Assembly (NCBI RefSeq): GCF_013128195.2
Contig: NZ_CP053452.2
Location: 6,076,001 to 6,140,000, forward strand
Length of the DNA: 64,000 nt
Direction: 5' to 3'
Origin: Frigoriglobus tundricola
Lineage (GTDB): Bacteria > Planctomycetota > Planctomycetia > Gemmatales > Gemmataceae
Below, one piece after another: positions 6,940-15,786 of this stretch (the first letter of the stretch is position 1; every line of letters begins with the position of its first letter). The translations under genes and the position numbers were made by a program. The notes beneath the pieces were generated by a model. The model ran no database searches, was not told where the DNA came from, and saw only the letters and a list, made by a program, of their open reading frames with translations.

Positions 6940-9429
6940 ATGTTCGCCCGCCCGCTTACGGCCCCCCTGCGCGACCTGACGCACCCCCCCGACGGACAGA
7001 ATCCGGCGCTCGACGTCCTCCGTACCTGTGCGATCCTGATGGTCATCGCCGGGCACACGCTCACGCCGATGGCGAGCGAGCAGATGGCCGGGGGGCTCTA
7101 TTCCCGGCTGCCGTTCGTTCGCGCGGGCTGGACGGGGGTCGATCTGTTCTTCGCGCTGAGCGGGTACCTCATCGGGCGCCAACTGTGGCGCGAGCTGGGG
7201 CGGACCGGGCGGATCGAGATCGGCCGCTTTCTGGTGCGCCGCGGCCTGCGGATCTGGCCGCTGTACTTCGCCGCCCTCGCGCTCACGGTCCTCGTGGTCG
7301 AACCGGGACGGCACACGCCCGCGGACTGGTTACCCGACCTCCTGTTCGTCGCCAACTACATTGGGCCGCAGGTCATCCACGGCGGCTGGTCGCTGTGCAT
7401 CGAGGAGCAGTTCTACCTGCTGGCCCCGGTGGCCCTGCTCCTGACCGTTTCGCGGCTGCGGACGCTCGGCGCCTATCGGCCCTACCTGATCGGGCTGCTC
7501 GTGCTCCTGCCCGTTGTCCGCGCCCTGGTCGTGTGGCGGCTGACCGCGACCGACCCCGCGCCCGCGAAAGCGGCCTTCGACCAGGCGCTCTATTTCCCCA
7601 TCCACACGCACGCGGACGGGCTGGTGATCGGCCTGTTGATCGCCAACCTGGAGGCGACGGGTGCGTTGGCGCGGGGCGGTCGGCTCGGCCGGTGGTGGGC
7701 CGTTGCCCTCGCGTGGATCGTGGCCGGCGGCCTGTTCGTCGCCTCCTCCCGGGTGTTCAACTACACCGCCCTGGCCCTCGTCTTCGGCTCCACGATTTGC
7801 TTCTGCCTGACCCGTGCGGAGCCGCTGCCCGGGATCGTCCGGGCGCGGCCGTTCTACGTGCTCTCGCGCTTGTCCTACGGGATGTACCTGAACCACCAGT
7901 GGATGACGTGGCCCGTCTTCGAAGCGTTGCGCCGCGTGCCCGGCCTGTCGGACCGCCCCGCGGTGTTCGGGGCGGTTTACCTGGTCGCGCTCGCCACGGC
8001 CTCGGCCCTCCTTGCAGTGGTCACCTATTGCGTGATCGAGTTCCCGTTCCTGCGGCTCCGCGAGCGCGTGTTGCACGGCAAAACGCGGCAGGAGCCGGCC
8101 GCCGAGCGGCCGCCGAGCGGACCCGAGCCCGGCCCCGCGGTTGCGGCGGCGGCGGGCGCTCGGCCTGCCCTCGCCAGACGGTTCGCCCCACAAGAGCCCG
8201 GCATGAAGATCCTGTTCGTCCACAAGCAGATCCTCTTCCCGCGCGACACCGGCGGGAAGATCCGGGTGCTCAACCTCCTGAAACACCTGGGGAAGTGGCA
8301 CGACGTCACGTACGTTTCGAACCTGCGGCCGGGCGAGGAACGGTACCTGCCGGACATGCAGGCGCTCGGGCTCAAACTGGAGGTCGTTTCGGGCACGACC
8401 GCGAAACGCGGCGGGGTGCGCTTCTTCGCGGGCGTCGCGGCCAACCTGTGCTCCCCGTACCCGTTCACGATCAGCCGCAACTACGACCCGGCCGTGCGCG
8501 CGAAGGTGGCCGGGTTGCTCGCCGCCGACCGGTACGATCTGCTGATTTGTGATACCATTGTGATGGCCCGCCACACGATCGGCCTCCCGGCCGCCGCGAG
8601 CGTCCTCTTCCAGCACAACGTCGAGGCGCAGATCCTCCGGCGCCACGCCGAAGTCGCCGGCGGCCGGCCGAAGCGGCTGTACATGAGGGACCAGTGGAGA
8701 AAGATGGTCCGGTTCGAAAGGGACTGCGGCCGGCACTTCGGCGCCGTGATCGCGGTGAGCGCGCAGGACAAAGCGCTCTTCGAACGCGACTACGGTTGGA
8801 ACCACGTCCACGCGATCGACACCGCCGTGGACGAGGACTTCTTCCAGAACACCGGGGCCGCCGAAGTCCCCGGGCGGGTGATGTTCCTGGGGTCGCTGGA
8901 CTGGATGCCGAACCAGGACGGCGTGCGCTGGTTCGTCCGGGAGGTCTGGCCGACCGTTCGGGCGGCCCACCCGCAGGCGACCTTCCACATCGTGGGCCGG
9001 AACCCGTCGGGCGACGTAAGGGCGCTGGCCGCGGCGCCCGGCGTGACGGTGGTCGGGGGCGTGCCCGACGTGCGCCCCCACCTCGCGGACGCGGCGGTCG
9101 TGGTGGTGCCGCTACTGGTCGGCGGCGGCACCCGGCTGAAGATTTACGAGGCGATGGCGATGGGGCGGGCGGTCGTCAGCACCGGGATCGGTGCCGAGGG
9201 GCTGCCGGTGGTCCCGGGTGAACACTACCTCCGCGCCGACGATCCGGCCGCCTTCGCCGCCGCGGTGGTCGAGGTGCTGGGCGCGGCGGAACGGGGGCAC
9301 CGGCTCGGACGGGCCGCCGACGCCTTCGTCCGGGCGCACTACGGTAGCGAACCGGTCGCGCGTCAGTTCGAGGCGATTTGCCAGACGGTCGTCGGGGGCC
9401 GGCGGGGGCTCGGGGCCGAAGCGGTTTGA
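6940..9429 (+). CDS. Fusion: OafA-type membrane acyltransferase + GT4 glycosyltransferase
   Basis: One open frame of 829 residues with no stop between two enzymes. Residues 1 to about 385 are an acyltransferase-3 (OafA/YrhL) integral membrane domain. It has NPALDVLRTCAILMVIAGH with the catalytic-type histidine, WTGVDLFFALSGYLIGRQLW, WSLCIEEQFYLLAPVAL and about ten hydrophobic segments. It would O-acylate a polysaccharide or lipid-linked sugar. A Pro/Ala/Gly-rich linker follows. From MKILFVHKQ (codon at 8203) comes a full-length GT4 with RDTGGKIRVLNLLKHL, VMFLGSLDWMPNQDG and GGGTRLKIYEAMAMG, like transferases of PEP-CTERM/EpsH loci. The ATG at 6940 has CAGGAG upstream. The internal ATG at 8203 lacks a good ribosome site but could still start a separate product. 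Confidence 0.82.
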   Translation: MFARPLTAPLRDLTHPPDGQNPALDVLRTCAILMVIAGHTLTPMASEQMAGGLYSRLPFVRAGWTGVDLFFALSGYLIGRQLWRELGRTGRIEIGRFLVRRGLRIWPLYFAALALTVLVVEPGRHTPADWLPDLLFVANYIGPQVIHGGWSLCIEEQFYLLAPVALLLTVSRLRTLGAYRPYLIGLLVLLPVVRALVVWRLTATDPAPAKAAFDQALYFPIHTHADGLVIGLLIANLEATGALARGGRLGRWWAVALAWIVAGGLFVASSRVFNYTALALVFGSTICFCLTRAEPLPGIVRARPFYVLSRLSYGMYLNHQWMTWPVFEALRRVPGLSDRPAVFGAVYLVALATASALLAVVTYCVIEFPFLRLRERVLHGKTRQEPAAERPPSGPEPGPAVAAAAGARPALARRFAPQEPGMKILFVHKQILFPRDTGGKIRVLNLLKHLGKWHDVTYVSNLRPGEERYLPDMQALGLKLEVVSGTTAKRGGVRFFAGVAANLCSPYPFTISRNYDPAVRAKVAGLLAADRYDLLICDTIVMARHTIGLPAAASVLFQHNVEAQILRRHAEVAGGRPKRLYMRDQWRKMVRFERDCGRHFGAVIAVSAQDKALFERDYGWNHVHAIDTAVDEDFFQNTGAAEVPGRVMFLGSLDWMPNQDGVRWFVREVWPTVRAAHPQATFHIVGRNPSGDVRALAAAPGVTVVGGVPDVRPHLADAAVVVVPLLVGGGTRLKIYEAMAMGRAVVSTGIGAEGLPVVPGEHYLRADDPAAFAAAVVEVLGAAERGHRLGRAADAFVRAHYGSEPVARQFEAICQTVVGGRRGLGAEAV

Positions 9430-9450
9430 GTGAGCGGAGCGGGAGCTACC

Positions 9451-10740
9451 ATGCAGCGGGTCGCGGTCTTCGGTGTCGGCTACGTGGGGTGCGTGACGGG
9501 CGCCTGTCTGGCCCAGGACGGGCACTCCGTCATCGGGGTCGACGTCGACGCGGGCAAGGTCGCGGAGGTGAACGCCGGGGTCTCCCCGATCAGCGAGCCC
9601 GGCCTGGACGAGATCCTCAAAACGCAGGTGGCCGCGGGCCGGCTGCGGGCCACCACCGATGTGGACGCCGCCGTGGCCGAATCGGACACGGCGCTGGTGG
9701 CCGTCGGCACGCCCTCGGCCGACGACGGGAGCGTGAGCGCGGAGGGCGTCGAGCGGGTGGTCCGGCGGATCGGTCAGGCCGTGCGCGGGACCGGCAAGCC
9801 GTACCGGGTGGTGATCCGTTCGACCCTGCTCCCGGGCCTCCTGGAAGGGCTCCTGCGCCCGGCGCTGGAGGAGGCCGCGGGGCGGACGACCGGCCCGGAC
9901 CTGGTCCTCTGCAACAACCCCGAGTTCTTGCGCGAGAGTTCGGCGGTCAAGGACTACTACCAGCCCCCCTACGTGCTCGTCGGGGCCGATTCGCCCGCCG
10001 AGGCCGCCCCTGTTCTCGGTCTGTACCACGCGGTCGAGGGCGAGCAGATCGTCACCGACACCCGGACCGCGTCGCTCGTCAAGTACGCGTGCAACGCCTA
10101 CCACGCGGTCAAAGTGGCGTTCGCGAACGAGATCGGCAGCCTCGCCCAGGCGCTCGGGGCGGACGGGCACGGGGTGATGGGGCTCGTCTGCAAGGACCGG
10201 AAGCTGAACGTGTCGCCGGCGTACCTGCGGCCGGGGTTCGCGTTCGGCGGCTCGTGCCTCCCAAAAGACCTCCGCGCGCTCACCCGGTTCGCCGAGCAAC
10301 AGGCGCTCCGGACGCACCTGCTGGCCGCCGTCCTGCCGTCGAACGAGGCGCACATGAAGCGCGCGCTCAAGCTGGTGAAAGACACCGGGGTGCGGCGGAT
10401 CGGGGTCGTCGGGCTGAGCTTCAAGGCGGGGACCGACGACCTGCGCGAGAGCCCCCTGGTGGACGTGGTCGAGGCCCTCATCGGCTGGGGGTGCGACGTC
10501 AAGATCTACGACCCGAACGTGATGCTCGGGCGGCTCCGCGGGCGGAACCTGGCCTACATCGACCGGCACCTGCCGCACCTGGCGAACCTGCTGGTCCCGC
10601 AAACGCAGATGCTGATCTCCCACGCCGGGCTCCTGCTCCTCGGCACGGACGTGGCCAACGACTACGACTGGCGCGGCCAGTTCGCCGGCCCCGTCATGGA
10701 CCTGCGCGCGGACCTGGCGCGCCCGGGGGCGCCGCGGTGA
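9451..10740 (+). CDS. Nucleotide-sugar dehydrogenase, GDP-mannose 6-dehydrogenase (AlgD)-like
   Basis: A 429-residue UDP-glucose/GDP-mannose dehydrogenase family enzyme that oxidises C6 of a nucleotide sugar to the uronic acid with 2 NAD+. The NAD-binding site is VFGVGYVGCVTGA (about residues 5-16). NPEFLRESSAVKDYYQPP and the catalytic motif FAFGGSCLPKDLRAL place the nucleophile at Cys269. The wording of these motifs is closer to AlgD than to UDP-glucose dehydrogenase, and the Cys position matches AlgD within one residue. The C-terminal domain has GLSFKAGTDDLRESP. The ATG at 9451 has GGGAG five bases upstream and is preferred over the GTG at 9430. It implies that the polymer contains a uronic acid. 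Confidence 0.92.
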   Translation: MQRVAVFGVGYVGCVTGACLAQDGHSVIGVDVDAGKVAEVNAGVSPISEPGLDEILKTQVAAGRLRATTDVDAAVAESDTALVAVGTPSADDGSVSAEGVERVVRRIGQAVRGTGKPYRVVIRSTLLPGLLEGLLRPALEEAAGRTTGPDLVLCNNPEFLRESSAVKDYYQPPYVLVGADSPAEAAPVLGLYHAVEGEQIVTDTRTASLVKYACNAYHAVKVAFANEIGSLAQALGADGHGVMGLVCKDRKLNVSPAYLRPGFAFGGSCLPKDLRALTRFAEQQALRTHLLAAVLPSNEAHMKRALKLVKDTGVRRIGVVGLSFKAGTDDLRESPLVDVVEALIGWGCDVKIYDPNVMLGRLRGRNLAYIDRHLPHLANLLVPQTQMLISHAGLLLLGTDVANDYDWRGQFAGPVMDLRADLARPGAPR

Positions 10741-11375
10741 GTACACGGCCCCCGGGCGCCCCCGAGCTGGCTTCCACCGAGCCCCGGACCGCCGCTCCCG
10801 CGGCGCCGCGCCGGTACGGCCTGGTGCGGCTGGTCCTGTCGGACCTCGCGGCCAAGGCCGAGTGGTGCTACGGGTCCCGGCGGTGGCCGGCGGTCGTGAA
10901 GGTGCTGCTCACCGACGGCACGCCGGCGATGATCTGGTACCGCCTCATGCAGTGCGCCCGCCGCTGGCGGCTCGCCCCGCTCGAGATGTGTTTCAACCGC
11001 CTGAACACCATCTGTTGCGGGTGCGTCATCGGCCGCGGGGCGGAGTTCGGTCCGGGGTTCGTTCTCGTTCACGCGCTCGGGGTCGTAATCAACGGGAACG
11101 TTCGGGGCGGTTCGGGCGTCAAAATCGAGCACCAGGTGACGATCGGGGCCGAGAAGCGCCAGAGCCCGGTCATCGGGAACGACGTGTTCCTGGGGGCGGG
11201 GGCCAAAATCATCGGGGCCGTGCGGATCGGCGACGGCGCGAAGATCGGGGCGAACGCGGTCGTGATTTCCGACATCCCCGCCGGGGCCACGGCCGTCGGC
11301 GTCCCCGCGAGGGTCGTCCGGAGCGGTCCCGGTCCGGACGTCGAGACGGGGCCCGCGCCGGGCGGTGAAAGGTGA
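10737..11375 (+). CDS. Serine-acetyltransferase-like hexapeptide acetyltransferase
   Basis: A 212-residue protein starting at GTG 10737 inside a GTGA overlap with the dehydrogenase stop. After a basic N terminus and helical segment (about 25-90) it shows CysE-like hexapeptide repeats: GCVIGRGAEFGPGFVLVHA, IEHQVTIGAEKRQSPVIGN, VFLGAGAKIIG and VRIGDGAKIGANAVVISD. The histidines of LVHA and IEHQ match the catalytic positions. It probably O-acetylates a sugar of the same polymer, as the gene directly follows AlgD. It is a paralogue of 3715-4347. No terminator is evident after it, but a strong promoter-like sequence for the next gene follows. Confidence 0.85.
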   Translation: MSTRPPGAPELASTEPRTAAPAAPRRYGLVRLVLSDLAAKAEWCYGSRRWPAVVKVLLTDGTPAMIWYRLMQCARRWRLAPLEMCFNRLNTICCGCVIGRGAEFGPGFVLVHALGVVINGNVRGGSGVKIEHQVTIGAEKRQSPVIGNDVFLGAGAKIIGAVRIGDGAKIGANAVVISDIPAGATAVGVPARVVRSGPGPDVETGPAPGGER

Positions 11376-11393
11376 AAATCCAATGAACGCGCT

Positions 11394-11422
11394 TTGACAG
11401 TCGGCGGTCTCCTTATTAATAT
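11394..11422 (+). promoter_or_regulatory. Sigma-70-type promoter upstream of GT2 gene
   Basis: A consensus TTGACA (11394-11399) is followed after exactly 17 bases by TAATAT (11417-11422), inside an AT-rich island in otherwise GC-rich DNA. It lies 80 bases before the ATG at 11503. This is the best promoter match seen in the window and suggests that the last part of the exopolysaccharide locus has its own transcript. Confidence 0.65.
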
Positions 11423-11502
11423 TGATACAAATATTCTCTCCCGCGATCACTTGGCCCTTTTTGTCCCGATGCTCCGCTGAGCGCCCCAGCGAGAGGATGC
11501 CC

Positions 11503-12750
11503 ATGCTTTCCGACGCCCTCGCCCTGTGCTTTTGGGCGTGCCTCCTGCTGGTGGCGTTCGCCTATGCGGTGTACCCGCTTCTGATTTTCGTTTTCGCCTG
11601 TCTGTTCGGGCGCGCCGCCGGCGTGTCCCCGGCCATCGGGCGCGAACCGGACGGGGCCGCCGGGGAACGAGGCGCGCCCGCGCCCGCCGTCTCGCTCCTC
11701 ATCGCCGCGCACAACGAAGAAGCGGCCATTGAGGCCCGCATTCTGAACGCGCTCGCCCTGGACTACCCGGCGGGCCGGCTCGAAATCGTGATCGCATCGG
11801 ACGGGAGCACCGACGGGACCGACGACATCGTCCGGCGGTACGCGGGCCGCGGCGTGCGCCTCCTGGCGTACGCCGTGAACCAGGGCAAGGCGGTGGTTCT
11901 GGACAAGTCGGTCCCGCGGCTGGCCGGGCAGATCGTCATCCTCTCGGACGCGAACACGCACATGGAACCGGACGCCGCGCGGCGGCTGGTGGCGTGGTTC
12001 GCGGACCCCGCGGTCGGGGTCGTCTGCGGGCGCCTCGTGCTGACCGACGCCCGGACCGGGAAGAACGCGGACGGCCTGTACTGGAAGTACGAAACGTTTC
12101 TCAAGAAGTGCGAGAGCCGGCTCGGCGCGCTGCTCGGCTCCAACGGCGCCATCTACGCCATCCGCAAGGACCTGTTCCCCGGCGTCTCACCGGGTACGAT
12201 CATTGACGATTTCGTGATCCCGCTGGCCGCCAAGAGGCGCTCGGGGTGCCGGATCCTCTACGACACGCGCGCGGTGGCCCACGAGGAGACGGCGCCGACC
12301 CTGAGGGCCGAGTTCCGCCGGCGGGTCCGGATCGGCGCCGGCGGGTTCCAGAGCATCGGGCTGCTCTGGCCGCTGCTCCTGCCGACCAACGGCTGGGTCG
12401 CGTTCACGTTCTTCAGCCACAAAGTGCTGCGCTGGGCGTGTCCGTTCTTCCTCATCGGGATGCTGGTGGCGAACGTCGCGCTCCTCGGCACGCGGCCGTA
12501 CGATTTCACGCTGGCCGCGCAGGGCGGGTTCTATCTCCTCGCCGCGCTCGGCAACTGGGTCCCGACCCGGCCCCGGTTCCTCAAGTGCCTCCGCCTCCCG
12601 ACCATGTTCGTGTCGATGAACGCGGCCCTGTTTTTGGGCTTCTTCCGCTGGTTCTTCGGCCAGCAGGGGGGGACCTGGAAGCGGACCGAGCGGGCGCCCG
12701 ACGGCGCGAACCCGTTGCCCGGCCCGCAAACAGTTGAACTCGGCCGGTGA
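11503..12750 (+). CDS. Membrane-bound family 2 glycosyltransferase
   Basis: A 415-residue processive-type GT2. It has an N-terminal membrane segment (about 5-32) and a cytoplasmic GT-A domain with VSLLIAAHNEEAAIEARIL and VIASDGSTDGTDD. ILSDANTHMEP carries the D-x-D-like metal site, TIIDDFVIPL the base region and RRRVRIGAGGFQS resembles the QxxRW-type motif. Three to four hydrophobic segments (about 290-380) follow. Such enzymes polymerise or transfer sugars at the inner membrane during polysaccharide synthesis. The second of two adjacent ATGs (11503) is preferred because GAGAGG lies six bases upstream. The stop overlaps a GTG of the next frame. Confidence 0.88.
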   Translation: MLSDALALCFWACLLLVAFAYAVYPLLIFVFACLFGRAAGVSPAIGREPDGAAGERGAPAPAVSLLIAAHNEEAAIEARILNALALDYPAGRLEIVIASDGSTDGTDDIVRRYAGRGVRLLAYAVNQGKAVVLDKSVPRLAGQIVILSDANTHMEPDAARRLVAWFADPAVGVVCGRLVLTDARTGKNADGLYWKYETFLKKCESRLGALLGSNGAIYAIRKDLFPGVSPGTIIDDFVIPLAAKRRSGCRILYDTRAVAHEETAPTLRAEFRRRVRIGAGGFQSIGLLWPLLLPTNGWVAFTFFSHKVLRWACPFFLIGMLVANVALLGTRPYDFTLAAQGGFYLLAALGNWVPTRPRFLKCLRLPTMFVSMNAALFLGFFRWFFGQQGGTWKRTERAPDGANPLPGPQTVELGR

Positions 12751-12791
12751 GGCGGGCGGGGCTTGTTTCCTGGTCAAGTCGAGGAGAGGGG

Positions 12792-13907
12792 ATGGGATTG
12801 CTGCGCGGCCGGGGGCTGCACCGCTGGCTGGTTCCGTACCTGTTGTCGGGCGCCCGCCGCCGGGCGCCGGCGCCGGGCGAACCCGTCCACCTCCTTTTGG
12901 CCGTCTGCGATCACTACGAGCCGAAACGCGGCGGCGTGCCGATGGACAAAGCGCGGGCCAGGGTCCGGCAGTGGGTCGACGAGTACCCGCGCCTGTTCGG
13001 CCGGTTCCGCGACGCCGACGGGCGGCCGCCCCGCCACACGTTCTTCTACCCGGAAGACGAATACGAACCGGACCTGGTCGATATGGTTGCGGACCTGTGC
13101 CGCCACAAAAGCGGCCAGAGCTTCGGTGAGGTCGAGGTCCACCTCCACCACGACAACGACACGGCCGACCACCTGCGGCGGACCCTGTTGGCGTTCAAGA
13201 AGACGCTGGCCGAGCGGCACGGGCTGCTCTCGCGGGACAAAGAAACGGGCGAGATCGTGTACGGGTTCATCCACGGCAACTGGGCCCTGGACAACAGCCG
13301 GTCCGACGGGCGCTGTTGCGGCGTGAACAACGAACTCGACGTGCTCCGGGAGACGGGCTGTTACGCGGACTTCACCCTCCCGTCCGCCCCCAGCGAGACC
13401 CAGACCCGAAAGATCAACAGCGTGTACTGGGCGGTGGACGACCCGCTCCGGCCGAAGTCGCACAACACGGGCACCGACCTCGGGACCGCGCCGCGGCCCG
13501 ACGGCGGCCTCCTGATGATTCAGGGGCCGCTCGTGCTGGACTGGTCGCGCAAGAAATGGGGCGTCTTTCCGCGGGTCGAAAACGCCTGCTTGCAAAAAAG
13601 TCAGCCGCCCGGTCCGCAGCGGATCGCGAACTGGCTCCGGGCGCGCGTCGTCGTCCCCACCAAACCGCACTGGTACTTCGTCAAACTCCACACCCACGGC
13701 GTGAACGAACCGAATCAGGAGGTGCTGCTCGGCGAACCCATGGTTCGGTTCCACGAGTTGCTCGCGGACCGCGCCCGGCGCGACCCCCTGTTTAGGTTCC
13801 ACTACGTCACGGCCCGGGAGATGGCCAATATCGCCCTTGCCGCCGAGCGCAATCTGGACGTGTCGATTCAGGACGCCCGGTCGCTCCGTTACGCGCCGCT
13901 CGATTAG
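12792..13907 (+). CDS. Polysaccharide-deacetylase-like protein of exopolysaccharide locus
   Basis: A 371-residue soluble protein with no signal peptide. Early acidic/His motifs VCDHYEPK (about residue 37), HTFFYPEDEYEP, HLHHDNDT and FIHGNWALDNS recall the metal-binding Asp/His pattern of the NodB/glycoside-hydrolase-deacetylase barrel, but no canonical NodB motif is complete. Proteins of this look accompany exopolysaccharide and exosortase loci in planctomycetes and remain functionally undefined. The ATG at 12792 is chosen because GAGGAGAGG lies just upstream; an upstream GTG at 12747 overlaps the glycosyltransferase stop and could add 15 residues. It may deacetylate or trim the polymer, but this is inference. 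Confidence 0.75.
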   Translation: MGLLRGRGLHRWLVPYLLSGARRRAPAPGEPVHLLLAVCDHYEPKRGGVPMDKARARVRQWVDEYPRLFGRFRDADGRPPRHTFFYPEDEYEPDLVDMVADLCRHKSGQSFGEVEVHLHHDNDTADHLRRTLLAFKKTLAERHGLLSRDKETGEIVYGFIHGNWALDNSRSDGRCCGVNNELDVLRETGCYADFTLPSAPSETQTRKINSVYWAVDDPLRPKSHNTGTDLGTAPRPDGGLLMIQGPLVLDWSRKKWGVFPRVENACLQKSQPPGPQRIANWLRARVVVPTKPHWYFVKLHTHGVNEPNQEVLLGEPMVRFHELLADRARRDPLFRFHYVTAREMANIALAAERNLDVSIQDARSLRYAPLD

Positions 13908-14213
13908 CAACTGAAGGCAGAACCTAACCGCCGGCCCCCCTGCAAAGGACAGGTAAGCCCGCGCTTCAAGCCCCGCGCTCGCCCCGGCCCGCGCCAAGTT
14001 CCACTGACAGGGTCGGGGAGCACATCCGGAGGAGCCGGGTGGGGCTCGTGTCCTGTCCGACCGGCTTTAATACGTGCCGCTTTTCATTCGGCCCCGGGAG
14101 ACCGGAGGCGCCCCTCCCAAGGAGGAGTTCTAACGGCCGATTGATTTAATCTCGCGTTCCGATTGTGCCGATTAGTCCGACACGGGTTCGGCACGCGACG
14201 GCTGGGGCGCAAA
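13908..14213. other. Intergenic region, possible leader of the export gene
   Basis: About 306 bases between the deacetylase-like gene and the export lipoprotein. A purine-rich GGAGGAG tract and a short AT-richer stretch (14135-14170) are present, but no convincing promoter or terminator was found. Confidence 0.5.
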
Positions 14214-15278
14214 ATGGACGCGATTCGGAAACACATCGGGCCGAAACACAAATTGCTCTTCGCCGTTCTGTTGGCGTGCGGGTGCCACGGCTTTCCGCGC
14301 CCGGCCCCGCCCGGGCTCGCGCCCGTAACCGATGTTCCGCGCGAACTCGTTAAAGTCTCGTTGCCGGACTACCGGGTCGAACCGCCCGACGTGCTGCTGA
14401 TCGAAGCGGTTCGTGCCATTCCGAAGCCGCCGTACCGGGCCGAGCCGCTGGACGTCCTGTTCGTTCAATTGGCGGTGCCGATCCCGAACGAGCCCCTGTC
14501 CGGCCCCCTCAGCGTCGAGCCGGACGGGATGATCAACTTGGGGACCGCGTACGGCGGGTCGCTCAAAGTGGCGGGCCTGACGATCCCCGAGATCAAAGCG
14601 GCCCTCGAACGGCACCTGACGGAGACGGTCAAGCTGAAGGCGCCCCAGGTTTCCGTCGCCCTGGCCCAGGGGCGGGCCGCCCAGCGGATCAGCGGGCCGC
14701 ACCTCGTGCGCCAGGACGGGACGATCTCGCTCGGCACGTACGGGAGCGTCCGGGTGGCCGGGATGACGCTGGCGGAAGTCCGGCTCGTGATCGAGTCCCA
14801 CCTGTCCAATTACCTCCAGAGCCCCGAGATTTCGGTGGACGTCGGGGCGTACAACAGCAAACTGTATTACGTCATTCAGGACGGCGGCGGGGTCGGCCAG
14901 ACGGTCACCCGGCTGCCGATCACGGGGAACGACACGGTGCTCGACGCCCTGGCCCAGTTGGGCGGCCTGACGGGGGTGGCGAGCAAGGACCGGATCTGGG
15001 TGTCGCGCCCGGCCCCGTCGGGCGCCGCCCACCAGATCCTACCGGTCAACTGGCGGGCCATCACCGAGGACGGGGACACGGCCACGAACTACCAGCTCAT
15101 GCCCGGCGACCGGATTTTCGTCGCCTCGTACCCGCTCGTCCGGTTGGACACCGCCATGGCGCGGGCCATTGCCCCCATCGAACGCGCGTTCGGCATCATC
15201 CTGCTCGGCAACAGCACCGTGCGGGCGCTCGCGCAGCCGCTCAACGGTACGACTACGACCACGACGACCGTCCCGTAA
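14214..15278 (+). CDS. Wza-like polysaccharide export lipoprotein
   Basis: A 355-residue secreted lipoprotein. The N terminus (HKLLFAVLLACGC) is a lipoprotein signal with Cys22 as the likely modified residue. Two polysaccharide-export/SLBB-like blocks follow, each with the family phrase: VEPDGMINLGTAYGGSLKVAG and QDGTISLGTYGSVRVAGMT, with an ESHL or ERHL helix after each. A further soluble-ligand-binding block (about 215-310) precedes a C-terminal segment ending in a Thr-rich tail. By analogy to Wza/GumB it would sit in the outer membrane or periplasm and form the exit channel for the polymer. No Wzc-type kinase or polymerase is visible in the window. ATG 14214 is preferred because it begins the signal peptide. 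Confidence 0.88.
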   Translation: MDAIRKHIGPKHKLLFAVLLACGCHGFPRPAPPGLAPVTDVPRELVKVSLPDYRVEPPDVLLIEAVRAIPKPPYRAEPLDVLFVQLAVPIPNEPLSGPLSVEPDGMINLGTAYGGSLKVAGLTIPEIKAALERHLTETVKLKAPQVSVALAQGRAAQRISGPHLVRQDGTISLGTYGSVRVAGMTLAEVRLVIESHLSNYLQSPEISVDVGAYNSKLYYVIQDGGGVGQTVTRLPITGNDTVLDALAQLGGLTGVASKDRIWVSRPAPSGAAHQILPVNWRAITEDGDTATNYQLMPGDRIFVASYPLVRLDTAMARAIAPIERAFGIILLGNSTVRALAQPLNGTTTTTTTVP

Positions 15279-15332
15279 CCGGGGCGCTCGCGGCGCGAGC
15301 GCGTTCCTGACATTCCATCGGAGGGTGAGACC

Positions 15333-15743
15333 GTGACTCGACAGGTTTCCTGGCCGGTCGCCGCCGCCGTGGCGGCCGTTCTGCTCGGCGGCGGTGCCGT
15401 CAACGCCCAGCCCCCGAGCGGGTTCGGCAGCCGCCCGGCCTACAGCCCGTACCTCAACCTCAACCGCCCGGGCGGCTCGGTGACACAGAACTACTACGGG
15501 CTCGTCCGGCCCGAGGTTCAGGCCCGCCAGTCCGTCGGGAGCCTGCAAGGGTCGGTCGCGGCGAACCAGCAGGCCATCGGAGGGCTGCAAGCCGGGATCA
15601 CCGCGCCGCCCGAACTCCCCGTAACCGGGCACCAGGCCACCTTCCTCAACTACCGGAGCTATTTTCTGTCCGGCGGGGTCGCGGGAACGGGCGCGGGCGG
15701 CACGTCGTTCCGCACGGCCGCGCCCGCGTCGGCGCGGCGCTGA
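15333..15743 (+). CDS. Small secreted hypothetical protein
   Basis: A 136-residue protein with a clear signal peptide (WPVAAAVAAVLLGGGAVNAQ, cleavage after the Ala of VNA). The mature part is rich in Gly, Gln and Ala and has a short helical stretch (about 65-95) but no known domain. It starts at GTG 15333 with GGAGGG about seven bases upstream, and follows the export lipoprotein by 54 bases, so it is probably the last gene of the exopolysaccharide operon. It may be an accessory envelope protein. Function unknown. Confidence 0.72.
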   Translation: MTRQVSWPVAAAVAAVLLGGGAVNAQPPSGFGSRPAYSPYLNLNRPGGSVTQNYYGLVRPEVQARQSVGSLQGSVAANQQAIGGLQAGITAPPELPVTGHQATFLNYRSYFLSGGVAGTGAGGTSFRTAAPASARR

Positions 15744-15786
15744 CGGTCGCCCCGGCGGGCGCGCGTCGTTTGAGCAATCCCCACGC

